NCBI RefSeq assembly: GCF_030128825.1
Contig: NZ_CP119128.1
Span: 62,001-126,000 of the forward strand
Length of the DNA stretch: 64,000 nt
Reading direction: 5' to 3'
DNA from: Sphingobium sp. WTD-1
GTDB taxonomy: Bacteria; Pseudomonadota; Alphaproteobacteria; Sphingomonadales; Sphingomonadaceae
Every line of letters begins with the position of its first letter. Within the stretch, counting starts at the first letter, position 1. The notes under the pieces were generated by a model. That model worked only from the letters and a program-made list of their open reading frames with translations. It did no database searches and was not told the origin of the DNA. Below, piece by piece: positions 1 through 7,849 of the stretch. Both the position numbers and the translations under genes were made by a program.

Positions 1-110
1 TCGCCCTGGACGTCGGCCATCGCGGGCGTCGCCACGAGCCCCCCGACCGCAAGAATCATGCTGGCCTGCGCGAGGATCGCCGCGCAGAGACGAAGGATCT
101 GCCTGACCAT
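1..110 (-). CDS. traH: TraH N-terminus, cut by window edge
   Basis: Only the first 36 or so codons are present, read leftwards off the window. They encode a hydrophobic signal peptide ending near ATPAMA, followed by ADVQG, which resembles the start of mature TraH, the F-type periplasmic pilus-assembly protein. The ATG shares one base with the TGA of traF, so translation is probably coupled. The traF-traH order matches F-type transfer operons. The call rests on position and the signal-peptide boundary, because too little sequence is present to show a domain. Confidence 0.6.
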   Translation of the reverse strand, partial: MVRQILRLCAAILAQASMILAVGGLVATPAMADVQG

Positions 111-1027
111 CAGAAGTCACTCCCGGGTTTGACGCTGGTGAGCGTGAAGATGCGGTTCATCACCTCGTCGGCCGCCATCACGCCGTAGCCGATCGGCATC
201 GGCCGCTTGGTGACCGTGTCGAAGAGGACGAGCGCAGGGACCTGCTGCCCGCGCATCCCCATCGCCTTGTACTGACCGGTATCGACCGTGTAGTTCGGGA
301 AGGCGCGGGTCGGACCGCCATCGAGAGAGATCGCCATGACGGTGAGGCCGAAGCGATCCGAAATGCTGCGCATGATCGGGCCGAAAGTCTCGCACGCCGC
401 GCAAGCCGAGGAATAGAAATAGAAGACGCCGTAACGCTGCGAGATCTGCGACAGCACGCGTTCGCGGTCGGCGTTGCGCGTATCGAGCCAGGTCCGCTTG
501 CCCAACTGGTTGACCGGACGCTGGAGCGTGTAGTCAAGGTCGGGATTCTGCCAGATCGTGCGCTGCCACATGTCGGCGAAGGACGACGCCCGGTCGAGCT
601 GCTCGCGCTGGAACGCGATATAATGGGCGATATTCTCGGGCGTCGGTTCGAGGATCGCGCGCGCCTTGAGTTCCTCCAGCTCCCTGGCGATCGCCGCAAG
701 TCGCTCGGTCGACGAGCGGGCGGGTTGCGCCGACTGCTGCTCGCTCGCCTTGGGCTTGGGCTTCTCGCAATAGAACCAGGTGCCAAGCCGCCGCTCGCGG
801 CAGTAGAAATCGTCGCCTGTCTGGGCGGCTACCCGGTCGGCCCCGCCAAGATCCTCGTCGCCCTGCCGGTCGGCAGACGACGGCGCCTCGCTTTCGCGGG
901 ACGAGGATACAGAATCGAGGAGCGGCGTCAGTTCCTGCGCGCTTGCGCCCGCCACAGGGGCGATGCCGCCTGTGGCGAGCGACAGGATGAGGGCAAGGGT
1001 CAGGGCGTTGCGCATATCAATCCTCAT
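110..1027 (-). CDS. traF: F-type conjugal transfer protein TraF
   Basis: This 305-aa protein has an N-terminal signal peptide (ending near AGASA) and is predicted to be periplasmic. TraF proteins of F-type secretion systems carry a C-terminal thioredoxin-like fold and help assemble the pilus. Here the C-terminal half has a CxxC pair (SACAACETFGP, about residue 210), as expected of a redox-active member; E. coli F TraF itself lacks it. The middle (SSTERLAAIARELEELKARA) is probably helical. The gene overlaps the 137-codon gene upstream by 14 bp and touches traH downstream. The start keeps the signal peptide intact; MRN, five codons later, is also possible. Confidence 0.9.
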   Translation of the reverse strand: MRIDMRNALTLALILSLATGGIAPVAGASAQELTPLLDSVSSSRESEAPSSADRQGDEDLGGADRVAAQTGDDFYCRERRLGTWFYCEKPKPKASEQQSAQPARSSTERLAAIARELEELKARAILEPTPENIAHYIAFQREQLDRASSFADMWQRTIWQNPDLDYTLQRPVNQLGKRTWLDTRNADRERVLSQISQRYGVFYFYSSACAACETFGPIMRSISDRFGLTVMAISLDGGPTRAFPNYTVDTGQYKAMGMRGQQVPALVLFDTVTKRPMPIGYGVMAADEVMNRIFTLTSVKPGSDF

Positions 1028-1430
1028 CTTTCTTCTGGTGGTGCTTCTCGCGATCGTCCCTTGCCCGCCTGTCGAGATAGGCGCGCAGCATGCCGAGCAG
1101 GGACGGCTCGCGGGCGGAGATCAGCTTGGCCATGTCCTCGCCCAGGATGCGGAACAGGTTGCCGTAGACGGCGATGACGAGCGTGCGGGCGTGGCGCCTG
1201 GGATACAGCGTCGTGCCGCGCCGCAGGACAAGGTTGGCGCGAATGAGGCGGGCGATCGTGGGTTCCAGATCGGCCGCCCGCAATCGGGTATCGAACCACG
1301 CGTCGAGCGTGGGAATGAGGAATGCCGCCGGATGCGGCCCTACCCGCAGCAGCGCGACAAGCAGCGCGAACTCGGCGATCGAGAGATCGGGAAACGGCCT
1401 ATGGTCCGCGAGATTGGCGATCACGCTCAT
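1017..1430 (-). CDS. Hypothetical protein between traN and traF
   Basis: This 137-aa protein was not recognised. It has no signal peptide, a leucine/alanine-rich helical N-terminal half, a possible winged-helix-like stretch (LEPTIARLIRANLVLRRG) and a very basic and acidic tail rich in R, K, D and H. It overlaps traN by ATGA and traF by 14 bp, so it is co-translated with core transfer genes and probably has a transfer-related cytoplasmic role. A wing-like turn followed by TLYPRRHA might suggest nucleic-acid binding, but that is speculative. Confidence 0.7.
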   Translation of the reverse strand: MSVIANLADHRPFPDLSIAEFALLVALLRVGPHPAAFLIPTLDAWFDTRLRAADLEPTIARLIRANLVLRRGTTLYPRRHARTLVIAVYGNLFRILGEDMAKLISAREPSLLGMLRAYLDRRARDDREKHHQKKDED

Positions 1431-3520
1431 TTGCCCGCCTTGCTGTCGTAATAGGCCTTGATCCGTTCCTGGATCTGCCTGGAGGTTTCGATCTCGTCGG
1501 GGAGCTTCGCTGCGTCCACGAACTCGGCATAGACTTCGGTGAAATCCATCTTCGAAAGGTCGAGCCGCGAGAATTCGTCGAGGGTGAAGCCCTTGCAGGT
1601 TTCCTTCTTGGCGCTGCCCCATGGCTTGTTGATCTGCGGGCGACCCTGTTCCTGAAGAATGCGCGAGAGCTTGCTCTCGAAGCAGCAATAGGCCGTCGAT
1701 TTGGACGTGCAGATGCCCAGCACCTTGTCGGTGCAATATTGGCCGAGCTTGTGGCACATCCCCATGCGATCCTGGACGTCGAGCAGCTTCTCCTGGTTCG
1801 AGCACATGAACATGGTGAGGAACGGGGTCGCGAGCGCGGCGATCGCCGCAGGCCCACCGGCGATCGCCGCGGCGCCCGCAGCGGTCGTGATGAGCCCGGA
1901 GGCCTTCCCCGCGCAGCAGTTGACGAGACCGAACACCGGCTTGTGGCAGGTCTGCCGCTTGCCCGAGAACAGCGTCATCGTGTCGGGATTGAACTCTTCC
2001 TTCGCCTGACCGAGCGCATGAAGGCCAACCACCGCATCCTTGAACTCGGTCGACGCCTCGCGCTCGACCGGCTCGCACTGGCCGTCGAGGCAATAGACGT
2101 CATCGCCGCAGATATATTGCTTGGGCTGGGTCGTGGGCGCCGTCGGAATCGGGCACTTGTAGACCTTCGTGGTGACCTGGCACGGGCCGACCTGGGGATC
2201 GTCGAGACATTCGTCGCGCACATAGACGCACTGCGGATTGCCGGCGAGCTCGCCGCAATCGCTGGCCTGGGTCGTGCCGACGCAGCTGTAGGTGCGCTCC
2301 CAGTTCCAGCACGCCCGCGTAATCTGGACCCCGTTGACGGTGCGCGTGGTCGGATCGGGATCGACGCAGGTTTCCGACTTCAGCTCACAGGTCTTGCCTG
2401 CGGTCGACGCTTTGCACATCGCCTCGTCCCGGCGCTCATTGACCACCTGTCCTGTCGTCTCCACGGAATAGGAGCGGGCAACTGCCGGGCTGTCGCACTC
2501 GTAGGTGATTTCCTCGCCATCGGCGAAGTCGGGCTCGAAGCATTTGCCGAGCGTCCCCTGGAGGCAGACGGGATATTGCACCGTTTCGCGCGAGCGCACC
2601 CGGCACACGCCGTTCGCGACCGGCTGCGTGAACGCAGGAAAGCAGCGCCGGCCCGTATTGTTGCCCGCGCGCGGCGGATTGCCAACCCAGTTTTCGCAGA
2701 CATAGATATATTTGGTCGAACCCGGCGTCACATCCATGACGAGCGGGGTCCGGCAGACCGCCGCGCTTTCCTCGACCTTGGTTCCCGTGTTGCAGGTCGC
2801 CTCATAATAGCCTGCCGACCCGCCTGGAGGGAGCGGCTTGCAGCTGCCGTCGGTTGCCCCCACCGACTGACCGCTCAGATAACTGTTGGGATCCTTCTCG
2901 ACATCCTGCGCGCGACCGACCTCGCCCGCCCCAAGCGTCACCTTGAGGCGACCCGGATCGGTGACCATGCGCCACGCATCGTTATGCCCTGCCGCCGATC
3001 CGCCCGCCGCGATCAGGGCATCGGGATCGTCGGCATAGGCTTGCGCCGGATTGGCGGTGGCCGAGTAGCCTGGAACCTGGCTGAGCGGTGTCGAGGTCGG
3101 CAGGCTTGCCGCGCTTGCCCGCGACGATTTGCCGAGCGCCTTGGCCTGCTCACGCGCCGCAGCGAGATCGCCCTTGGGATAGACATAGGGCTGGCCCGGT
3201 GTCTGGGTCGGCACTTGCTGCGCGGCCTGCGCCTGCACGCGTGCGGCTGCGGTTGTTGCGCTGGGCGCCTGTGTCACCGTCAGGGACGGCGCTGCCATGG
3301 CAGACTGTGCCTGCGCGGGCTGGGGCGCAGAGGTCGCGGACGGGCCAGGCGATGCCTGGGCAGACGGTGTCGGCTGCGCCGCCTCATTGAAATAGGGATA
3401 GTCCTGAAGATCGTAATAGCCACCGCTCGGGCTCGCCTGCGCGCTCGTTTGCGCAAGCGCTGCCCCCGGCAGCGAAAGGAGAGCCATGACGGCGCTCGCA
3501 AGGATGCCCCTCCCCGCCAT
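1427..3520 (-). CDS. traN: TraN mating-pair stabilisation protein
   Basis: This 697-aa secreted protein has a signal peptide ending at ALA-QTSA. TraN is the outer-membrane adhesin that stabilises mating pairs in F-type systems. The N-terminal third is low-complexity, rich in P, Q, A and S. From about residue 230 onward the protein is extremely cysteine-rich (for example CVDPDP, CGDDVYCLDGQC, CHKPVFGLVNCCAG), the hallmark of TraN, which depends on disulfide isomerases; dsbC and a CxxC-bearing TraF are in the same operon. The chosen ATG at 3520 lies 2 bp after the trbC stop and gives the signal peptide. Confidence 0.92.
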   Translation of the reverse strand: MAGRGILASAVMALLSLPGAALAQTSAQASPSGGYYDLQDYPYFNEAAQPTPSAQASPGPSATSAPQPAQAQSAMAAPSLTVTQAPSATTAAARVQAQAAQQVPTQTPGQPYVYPKGDLAAAREQAKALGKSSRASAASLPTSTPLSQVPGYSATANPAQAYADDPDALIAAGGSAAGHNDAWRMVTDPGRLKVTLGAGEVGRAQDVEKDPNSYLSGQSVGATDGSCKPLPPGGSAGYYEATCNTGTKVEESAAVCRTPLVMDVTPGSTKYIYVCENWVGNPPRAGNNTGRRCFPAFTQPVANGVCRVRSRETVQYPVCLQGTLGKCFEPDFADGEEITYECDSPAVARSYSVETTGQVVNERRDEAMCKASTAGKTCELKSETCVDPDPTTRTVNGVQITRACWNWERTYSCVGTTQASDCGELAGNPQCVYVRDECLDDPQVGPCQVTTKVYKCPIPTAPTTQPKQYICGDDVYCLDGQCEPVEREASTEFKDAVVGLHALGQAKEEFNPDTMTLFSGKRQTCHKPVFGLVNCCAGKASGLITTAAGAAAIAGGPAAIAALATPFLTMFMCSNQEKLLDVQDRMGMCHKLGQYCTDKVLGICTSKSTAYCCFESKLSRILQEQGRPQINKPWGSAKKETCKGFTLDEFSRLDLSKMDFTEVYAEFVDAAKLPDEIETSRQIQERIKAYYDSKAGK

Positions 3521-3522
3521 CG

Positions 3523-4266
3523 TCAGGGCGTCCGACCGAGATTGGCAAGCGCGGTCCTGGCGACCAGCGCGCCCGGACCGTTTGCCTCCGCGAAGGTCTC
3601 CAGCGCGTAACGGACGGTCACATTGCCCGCCATCCGGTCGAAGGGTGGCGGCGTCGTCTTGCAGGTCAGCCCGTCGCAGGGCGTGAAGTCGCTCGATGCA
3701 ACGACATAGGTCGGGACGGCGCTCACATCGAACGCGCGGAACAGACGTGGGTCGATGCCGATCGAGGCGAACTGCTGCTCCTTGTCCACGACCTTTGCGA
3801 GCGCTGCGATGAAGGCCTTGCCTGAGTTGCCGGGAAAGCCCCGGAACACGACCACGCCGCCCACCGCCGAGGTCTCGGCGATGATGCGCTTCAGGGCCTG
3901 GGGGGGCATTGAGGTCGAGACGAACACCATGAACTGGGGCGCGGTGCCGCGATTGTCCTTGAGGTTGGCCGACGCGGTCTGGATCATCTCGTCGAAATCG
4001 ACGACGCCTGCCGGTCCCTTGGGCAACCGGGCCTTGTCGATCGTGCGCATCTTCTCCATCGCGACCGCCTGCACGGTCTGCGCATCCTGGCGGAACGCCT
4101 CGCCACGCCGCTGAACCTCGCCGACGAGCGCGGCTGCATCGGCGTCCGCCTTGGCCGAGCGCGCACGGACCGCATCGAGATCGAGCCCCTCCACGCTCTG
4201 GCCGAGCACGGCCGCACCGGTGCCGATGGAAGCGATCGCGGCAATCGATAGAAGGAGCTTCTTCAT
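3523..4266 (-). CDS. trbC: TrbC pilus assembly protein (F-type)
   Basis: This 247-aa protein begins with a short signal peptide (MKKLLLSIAAIASIG) and is probably periplasmic. F-type TrbC acts with TraW in pilus assembly. The C-terminal domain reads QFMVFVSTSMPPQAL, then GGVVVFRGFPGN, then FRAFDVSAVPTYVV, the thioredoxin-like TrbC_Ftype pattern with a cis-proline-like VP. Two cysteines sit in DGLTCKTT. The gene lies directly upstream of traN and 8 bp after traU, the same traU-trbC-traN order as on F. Confidence 0.9.
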   Translation of the reverse strand: MKKLLLSIAAIASIGTGAAVLGQSVEGLDLDAVRARSAKADADAAALVGEVQRRGEAFRQDAQTVQAVAMEKMRTIDKARLPKGPAGVVDFDEMIQTASANLKDNRGTAPQFMVFVSTSMPPQALKRIIAETSAVGGVVVFRGFPGNSGKAFIAALAKVVDKEQQFASIGIDPRLFRAFDVSAVPTYVVASSDFTPCDGLTCKTTPPPFDRMAGNVTVRYALETFAEANGPGALVARTALANLGRTP

Positions 4267-4274
4267 CGCCAACC

Positions 4275-5288
4275 TCAAAACATGCAGCAGTTGCGCTTGC
4301 GCCAGAGCAGATACCCAAAGTCCTCGCCCCCCACCGGGAAGGCGCGACCGGCGTCTGGCGGCAGCGTGGACGCGCCGATCGTCGAACAGGCGAACTTGCC
4401 GCTCACGGTCGGCGTCGGATTCGTCATCTGGATGCGGTATTGGGACTTCTTGAGGATCGGCATGACGTACTTGTTGCAGAGCGCCTTGGACCCTGCCGTC
4501 CCCCATGCGAGGCCCTGCCGGTGCATCTTGAAGAGCAGCCGCTCGGCCGCGAGGCGCGAGGACTGCACCGGCGAATTATGCGCCGCGATGTTGCCGTTCA
4601 TCGGGAACATCGACCCGTTGCACCCGGAACACCAGAACATCTGATCGATCGGCAGCGCCGCGGTCGCCGCCGCGCAATCGGCTGCGCATGCCGCGACCGC
4701 GATCGGATTGTTGAACAGCGCGACCTCGGGATTGATGAGAGTCGTCAGCACATCGTCGTTCCAGAGCGGATCGATCTCGGTCATGTAGGCGACGTCGAAC
4801 GAGGCCTGCTCGAAGCACAGGAAGTCGGTGAGGATCTCCATCCAGTAGAGCAGCGGATAGACGTAATAATGGGCCTGCCAGTTGGCCGAGTTCTGCGTCG
4901 TGCCGCCACCGATCCGGGGGCCGGTATATTGGCCTTGCCCAATGTCGAGACCCGGATTGAGCCGCAGCCCGCCAAGGTTGGGAAAGCACCAGGGCTTGGT
5001 CGTGACGTCGACGAGCCGGGCTGGTTCCCAAAAGCCGATCGATATGCCGATCCGGGGAACAGGCGATCCGCACGCGCAAACGGGCAACGACGGATTCTTC
5101 GTGTCGGGCCGGCTTCCCGGCCAGATATGCGCGCCGCCGATCGACAGCGGAAACAGACAGGACCAGCACACATCGGTCACAGGGTTCACGAACTTGCCGG
5201 TGCAGTTGGCAGGCAGCGCACTGGCGGGCGCGGACCATGCAGCGAGCGCGGCCAGGAATGCCAGAAGGCCCACAAGACGCCGCATCAT
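4275..5288 (-). CDS. traU: TraU conjugal transfer protein
   Basis: This 337-aa exported protein has a signal peptide (MMRRLVGLLAFLAALAAWSAPASA). TraU is a periplasmic, cysteine-rich protein needed for DNA transfer more than for pilus assembly. Family marks seen are CTGKFVNPVTDVCWSCLFP near the N-terminus, WEPARLVDVTTKPWCFPNLGG in the first half, FWCSGCNGSMFP in the middle and a final CCMF. The ATG overlaps the stop of the upstream 95-codon gene by 4 bp. Length and motif order are typical. Confidence 0.95.
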   Translation of the reverse strand: MMRRLVGLLAFLAALAAWSAPASALPANCTGKFVNPVTDVCWSCLFPLSIGGAHIWPGSRPDTKNPSLPVCACGSPVPRIGISIGFWEPARLVDVTTKPWCFPNLGGLRLNPGLDIGQGQYTGPRIGGGTTQNSANWQAHYYVYPLLYWMEILTDFLCFEQASFDVAYMTEIDPLWNDDVLTTLINPEVALFNNPIAVAACAADCAAATAALPIDQMFWCSGCNGSMFPMNGNIAAHNSPVQSSRLAAERLLFKMHRQGLAWGTAGSKALCNKYVMPILKKSQYRIQMTNPTPTVSGKFACSTIGASTLPPDAGRAFPVGGEDFGYLLWRKRNCCMF

Positions 5289-5572
5289 GGCAATGGCTCC
5301 TCACCTTCGCTCTTGCGAACCCTCGCGTCGAAATAGGTATTGTCGGCGCGGTTCTTGCGCACGACGTAGAGCGGCACGAGGATGACGAGAGCGAGGACAA
5401 GTCCCGCGATCATGCCCCCTGCCCCCGATCCGAACAGAGCGTGCAGCGGTCGGATCGCGGGCACGGCGAGCGCCAGCGCAAGCGCGGACCACAGGATCGA
5501 CAGGCGCATCGCCTTGAGGCCCGGCGTTTCGGGCGCGGCCATCGGCGTCCTGAGCATGTCGAGCCACATCAT
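5285..5572 (-). CDS. Small membrane protein between traW and traU
   Basis: This 95-aa protein has two predicted membrane segments (LSILWSALALALAVPAI and GMIAGLVLALVILVPLYVV) and a charged C-terminal tail. It was not recognised. It overlaps traW and traU by 4 bp each, so it belongs to the transfer operon. On F nothing lies between traW and traU. Its topology would suit an inner-membrane accessory of the secretion channel, but there is no direct evidence of function. Confidence 0.7.
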   Translation of the reverse strand: MMWLDMLRTPMAAPETPGLKAMRLSILWSALALALAVPAIRPLHALFGSGAGGMIAGLVLALVILVPLYVVRKNRADNTYFDARVRKSEGEEPLP

Positions 5573-6228
5573 GCGCCCGCTCCCGGCATCTCGATCTCGC
5601 TGATCCTGAGCACTTCGCCTTGGGGCGCTACGACAGCGGGAACATGCGCGATCCCGAAATGGCTGGTGAGCTTGCCCTGCTGGTCGAAGAAGAAGCGGCG
5701 CTTCTTCTCGCCCATGCGATCGAAGGGCGACCCGGCGACGAAGATGATCTTGGCGTTCTGCGCGCTCCAGCGCTTCATCGCCCAGTCCACCTGTGCGTCA
5801 TCGCGCCCGTCGATGAACACAAGGTCAGTCTTCATCGCCACGAAGGAGAGCGGATTGACCCGCTGCCCCGCCTGCGCGACGAGCCGACCCTTCTGGTCGC
5901 GCACGTCCTGGTCGAGCACGATCGAGGGATCGAAGGTCCAGCTGCGTGCCTCGCGCACCGCAGCGATCCCTGCAACCGGCAACGGATTGCGCACCCGCTC
6001 CTGCGCCTTGACGCGCAGCGCTGCCTGCATGCGCTCGATGCTGCCATCGGCCTGCATGGTCTTGAGACGCCGGTCGATCGTGTCGAGAAGATCGGGTTCG
6101 ACGATCCCCCAGGTCTGTCCCATCACCCCATGGTCATGGGCCAATGCACCCTCGACGACAGGCCAGGCAGAGCTGGCGACCAGTGCGATGGCGAGGAAGC
6201 CACCGGCAAGGGCGACCCGGCGGATCAC
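5569..6228 (-). CDS. traW: TraW pilus assembly protein
   Basis: This 219-aa exported protein has a signal peptide followed by HDHGVMGQTWGIVEPDLLDTI, the characteristic TraW N-terminus. The middle holds DQDVRDQKGRLVAQAGQRVNPL and the C-terminal half KIIFVAGSPFDRM, also typical. TraW works with TrbC in F-pilus assembly in the periplasm. It overlaps the S26 peptidase gene by 4 bp and the next small gene by 4 bp, so all are probably made from one mRNA. Confidence 0.93.
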   Translation of the reverse strand: MIRRVALAGGFLAIALVASSAWPVVEGALAHDHGVMGQTWGIVEPDLLDTIDRRLKTMQADGSIERMQAALRVKAQERVRNPLPVAGIAAVREARSWTFDPSIVLDQDVRDQKGRLVAQAGQRVNPLSFVAMKTDLVFIDGRDDAQVDWAMKRWSAQNAKIIFVAGSPFDRMGEKKRRFFFDQQGKLTSHFGIAHVPAVVAPQGEVLRISEIEMPGAGA

Positions 6229-6812
6229 AGGATCGGCGTCCCGGTTCCGACCAGCTGCTTTGCGCAGGCAAAGCCGATCTCGGCATAGCGGCTGTCGAAC
6301 CCGTCGGGATGGGGCGTGCCGACATAATAGCAGCCCCTGGGGACACGCCCGACCGGGCCCGGGGTCAGCGGTTCGCCGGTGCGCGTCAGCGGCTTCATGT
6401 GCGCGACGCGGACGCCGTCGACATAGACATACGCGCCGCGATGCTCGACCAGCGCACCCGCCATCCCGATGACCCGCTTGCCGAACGGCCCTGTTTCCGG
6501 TCCGAAATGACGTCGCACCAGGGCATTGTCGGGCGGCACGAAAAACACATAGTCGCCCTTGGCCGGAGCCTTGTCGCGCGCGACGAAGAACGCCCAGTTG
6601 GGCAGGCTCTCCGAGGCATTGATCATGAAGGCGTGACTTTGCTGCCAGGCGCTGAGCGCATTATACCCCGCCCATCCGGTTGCTAGCAGCGCGACCGCCC
6701 CCCATTGCCGGACCCGGCGCGCGATGAGGGCCTTACGGGCGACATGCTCGCCCTCCCCTGCTCGCCCGGTCGCCGCGATCGCAGGCGCGTGCCTGTCAGT
6801 AGCCGCTGCCAT
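6225..6812 (-). CDS. S26-family conjugation signal peptidase
   Basis: This 195-aa protein has one membrane segment (about residues 37-53). It then carries the S26 motifs: a catalytic-serine region (NASESLPNWAFF, about 66-77) and a lysine region (FGKRVIGMAGA, about 110-120), followed by VPRGCYYVGTPHPDGFDSRY, the third family block. In F-type and H-type systems such a peptidase, called TraF-like or TrhF, processes transfer proteins such as the pilin. It overlaps trbI by 17 bp. It is not the thioredoxin-like TraF at 110-1027. Confidence 0.88.
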   Translation of the reverse strand: MAAATDRHAPAIAATGRAGEGEHVARKALIARRVRQWGAVALLATGWAGYNALSAWQQSHAFMINASESLPNWAFFVARDKAPAKGDYVFFVPPDNALVRRHFGPETGPFGKRVIGMAGALVEHRGAYVYVDGVRVAHMKPLTRTGEPLTPGPVGRVPRGCYYVGTPHPDGFDSRYAEIGFACAKQLVGTGTPIL

Positions 6813-7479
6813 TGAGGCCTCCCTGCGCGGGCGGTGCGACCGTCGCCTCGACAGGCGAGACGGGCGCTGGACCGAAGGGCGAGCCCTGCGGGGCAGGCGC
6901 CTGAACCTGCGCGGCCGGCGCGACACTCCCGGAGGCTGGTGGAAGCATCGCGCCGACCGCGGGACCGGAGGCGGGCACCGGCGCGGCCGCGGGAAGCGGG
7001 ACGCGCGCGAAGACCGCCTTGCGGATCTGGTCTGTGATATCGGGGACATTCTTGGAGAGGACCGCTTCGCCCACCAGCACGGTGGTGCCGCCCGCGCCGA
7101 CCTTGCGCAGCTCCTCGTCGAGCGTGCCCATGAATGCCCGCGTCTGCGCCGCAACCTGCTCGGGCGGGCTGTTGCTGTGGCTCTGGGCCTGCACATATTC
7201 CGACACGATCCCCTCGAGCCGGACGCTTGCCATCGGCACGGTGGCAGGCGGCGTGAGCAGATGCTTGGTCACCCATGCGCCCCAGAGCAGCACCGCCACG
7301 ATAAGCGCGGCTGCGACATAGGCGATCCTGGGCAGACCCTCGGGCTTGCGGCGCACGGCCTTCGCACCCGTGCCGCGCGCCGGCGAAGCGGGCGTGGCCT
7401 CGGGATGGAGCGTCGAAGCGACAGGAGCGGATTCGCCGGATGCGGGGGCCGCTGTGGACCGATCGAGAACGTCAACCAT
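6796..7479 (-). CDS. trbI: TrbI-like transfer protein (F-type)
   Basis: This 227-aa protein has a proline/alanine-rich cytoplasmic start, one membrane segment (IAYVAAALIVAVLLWGAWV, about residues 52-70) and a periplasmic domain (VRLEGIVSEYVQAQ to VGEAVLSKNVPDITD) that matches the F-type TrbI pattern. The last third is a low-complexity P/A/G linker. TrbI affects pilus outgrowth and retraction. It sits between traC and traW as on F, although here an S26 peptidase gene and a small membrane gene are interposed. Confidence 0.8.
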   Translation of the reverse strand: MVDVLDRSTAAPASGESAPVASTLHPEATPASPARGTGAKAVRRKPEGLPRIAYVAAALIVAVLLWGAWVTKHLLTPPATVPMASVRLEGIVSEYVQAQSHSNSPPEQVAAQTRAFMGTLDEELRKVGAGGTTVLVGEAVLSKNVPDITDQIRKAVFARVPLPAAAPVPASGPAVGAMLPPASGSVAPAAQVQAPAPQGSPFGPAPVSPVEATVAPPAQGGLNGSGY

Positions 7480-7849
7480 GCCGGGTGCCTTTCGTGGAAG
7501 TGACGATCGCGAGCAGCAGCTTGCCGCGCAGCAGCGCGACCACGCCGAAGGCGACGATGAAGGTGAAGAAAAGCTCGTCGCCGAACACCGCACGCCGCGC
7601 GCTGTCGGCCGCGACGAAGCGCGTGCCCAGATTGGCGACCTGCGAGAAGAAGCCGATCGCGGTGAAGTCGCCGAGCATCAGGAAGAAGAGGATCGCGACC
7701 CCGAAAGTCGCGAGCAGCGTCATCGCCATCCAGCCCGATGCGCGCAGCAGCACATAGCACATGTCGGCGAACGCGCGGCCGAACGCGCGCCTCCACGAAA
7801 AGGGCACCGGCGCTTTCCAGTCGGTGTCGAAGGGCGTGAGCGCGTTCAT
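7472..7849 (-). CDS. Small membrane protein after traC
   Basis: This 125-aa protein has two clear membrane segments (MTLLATFGVAILFFLMLG and ELFFTFIVAFGVVALLRG). It was not recognised. The ATG overlaps the traC stop by 4 bp and its own stop overlaps trbI by 8 bp. That tight coupling argues for a transfer function. TraC is a peripheral inner-membrane ATPase, so an integral partner encoded directly after it is plausible, but this is inference from context. Confidence 0.72.
   Translation of the reverse strand: MNALTPFDTDWKAPVPFSWRRAFGRAFADMCYVLLRASGWMAMTLLATFGVAILFFLMLGDFTAIGFFSQVANLGTRFVAADSARRAVFGDELFFTFIVAFGVVALLRGKLLLAIVTSTKGTRHG

Noticed and set aside
1322..3610. 762-codon open frame on the plus strand opposite traN
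   Set aside because: Shadow of traN; arginine- and alanine-rich composition with no domain, and traN has a signal peptide and cysteine pattern.
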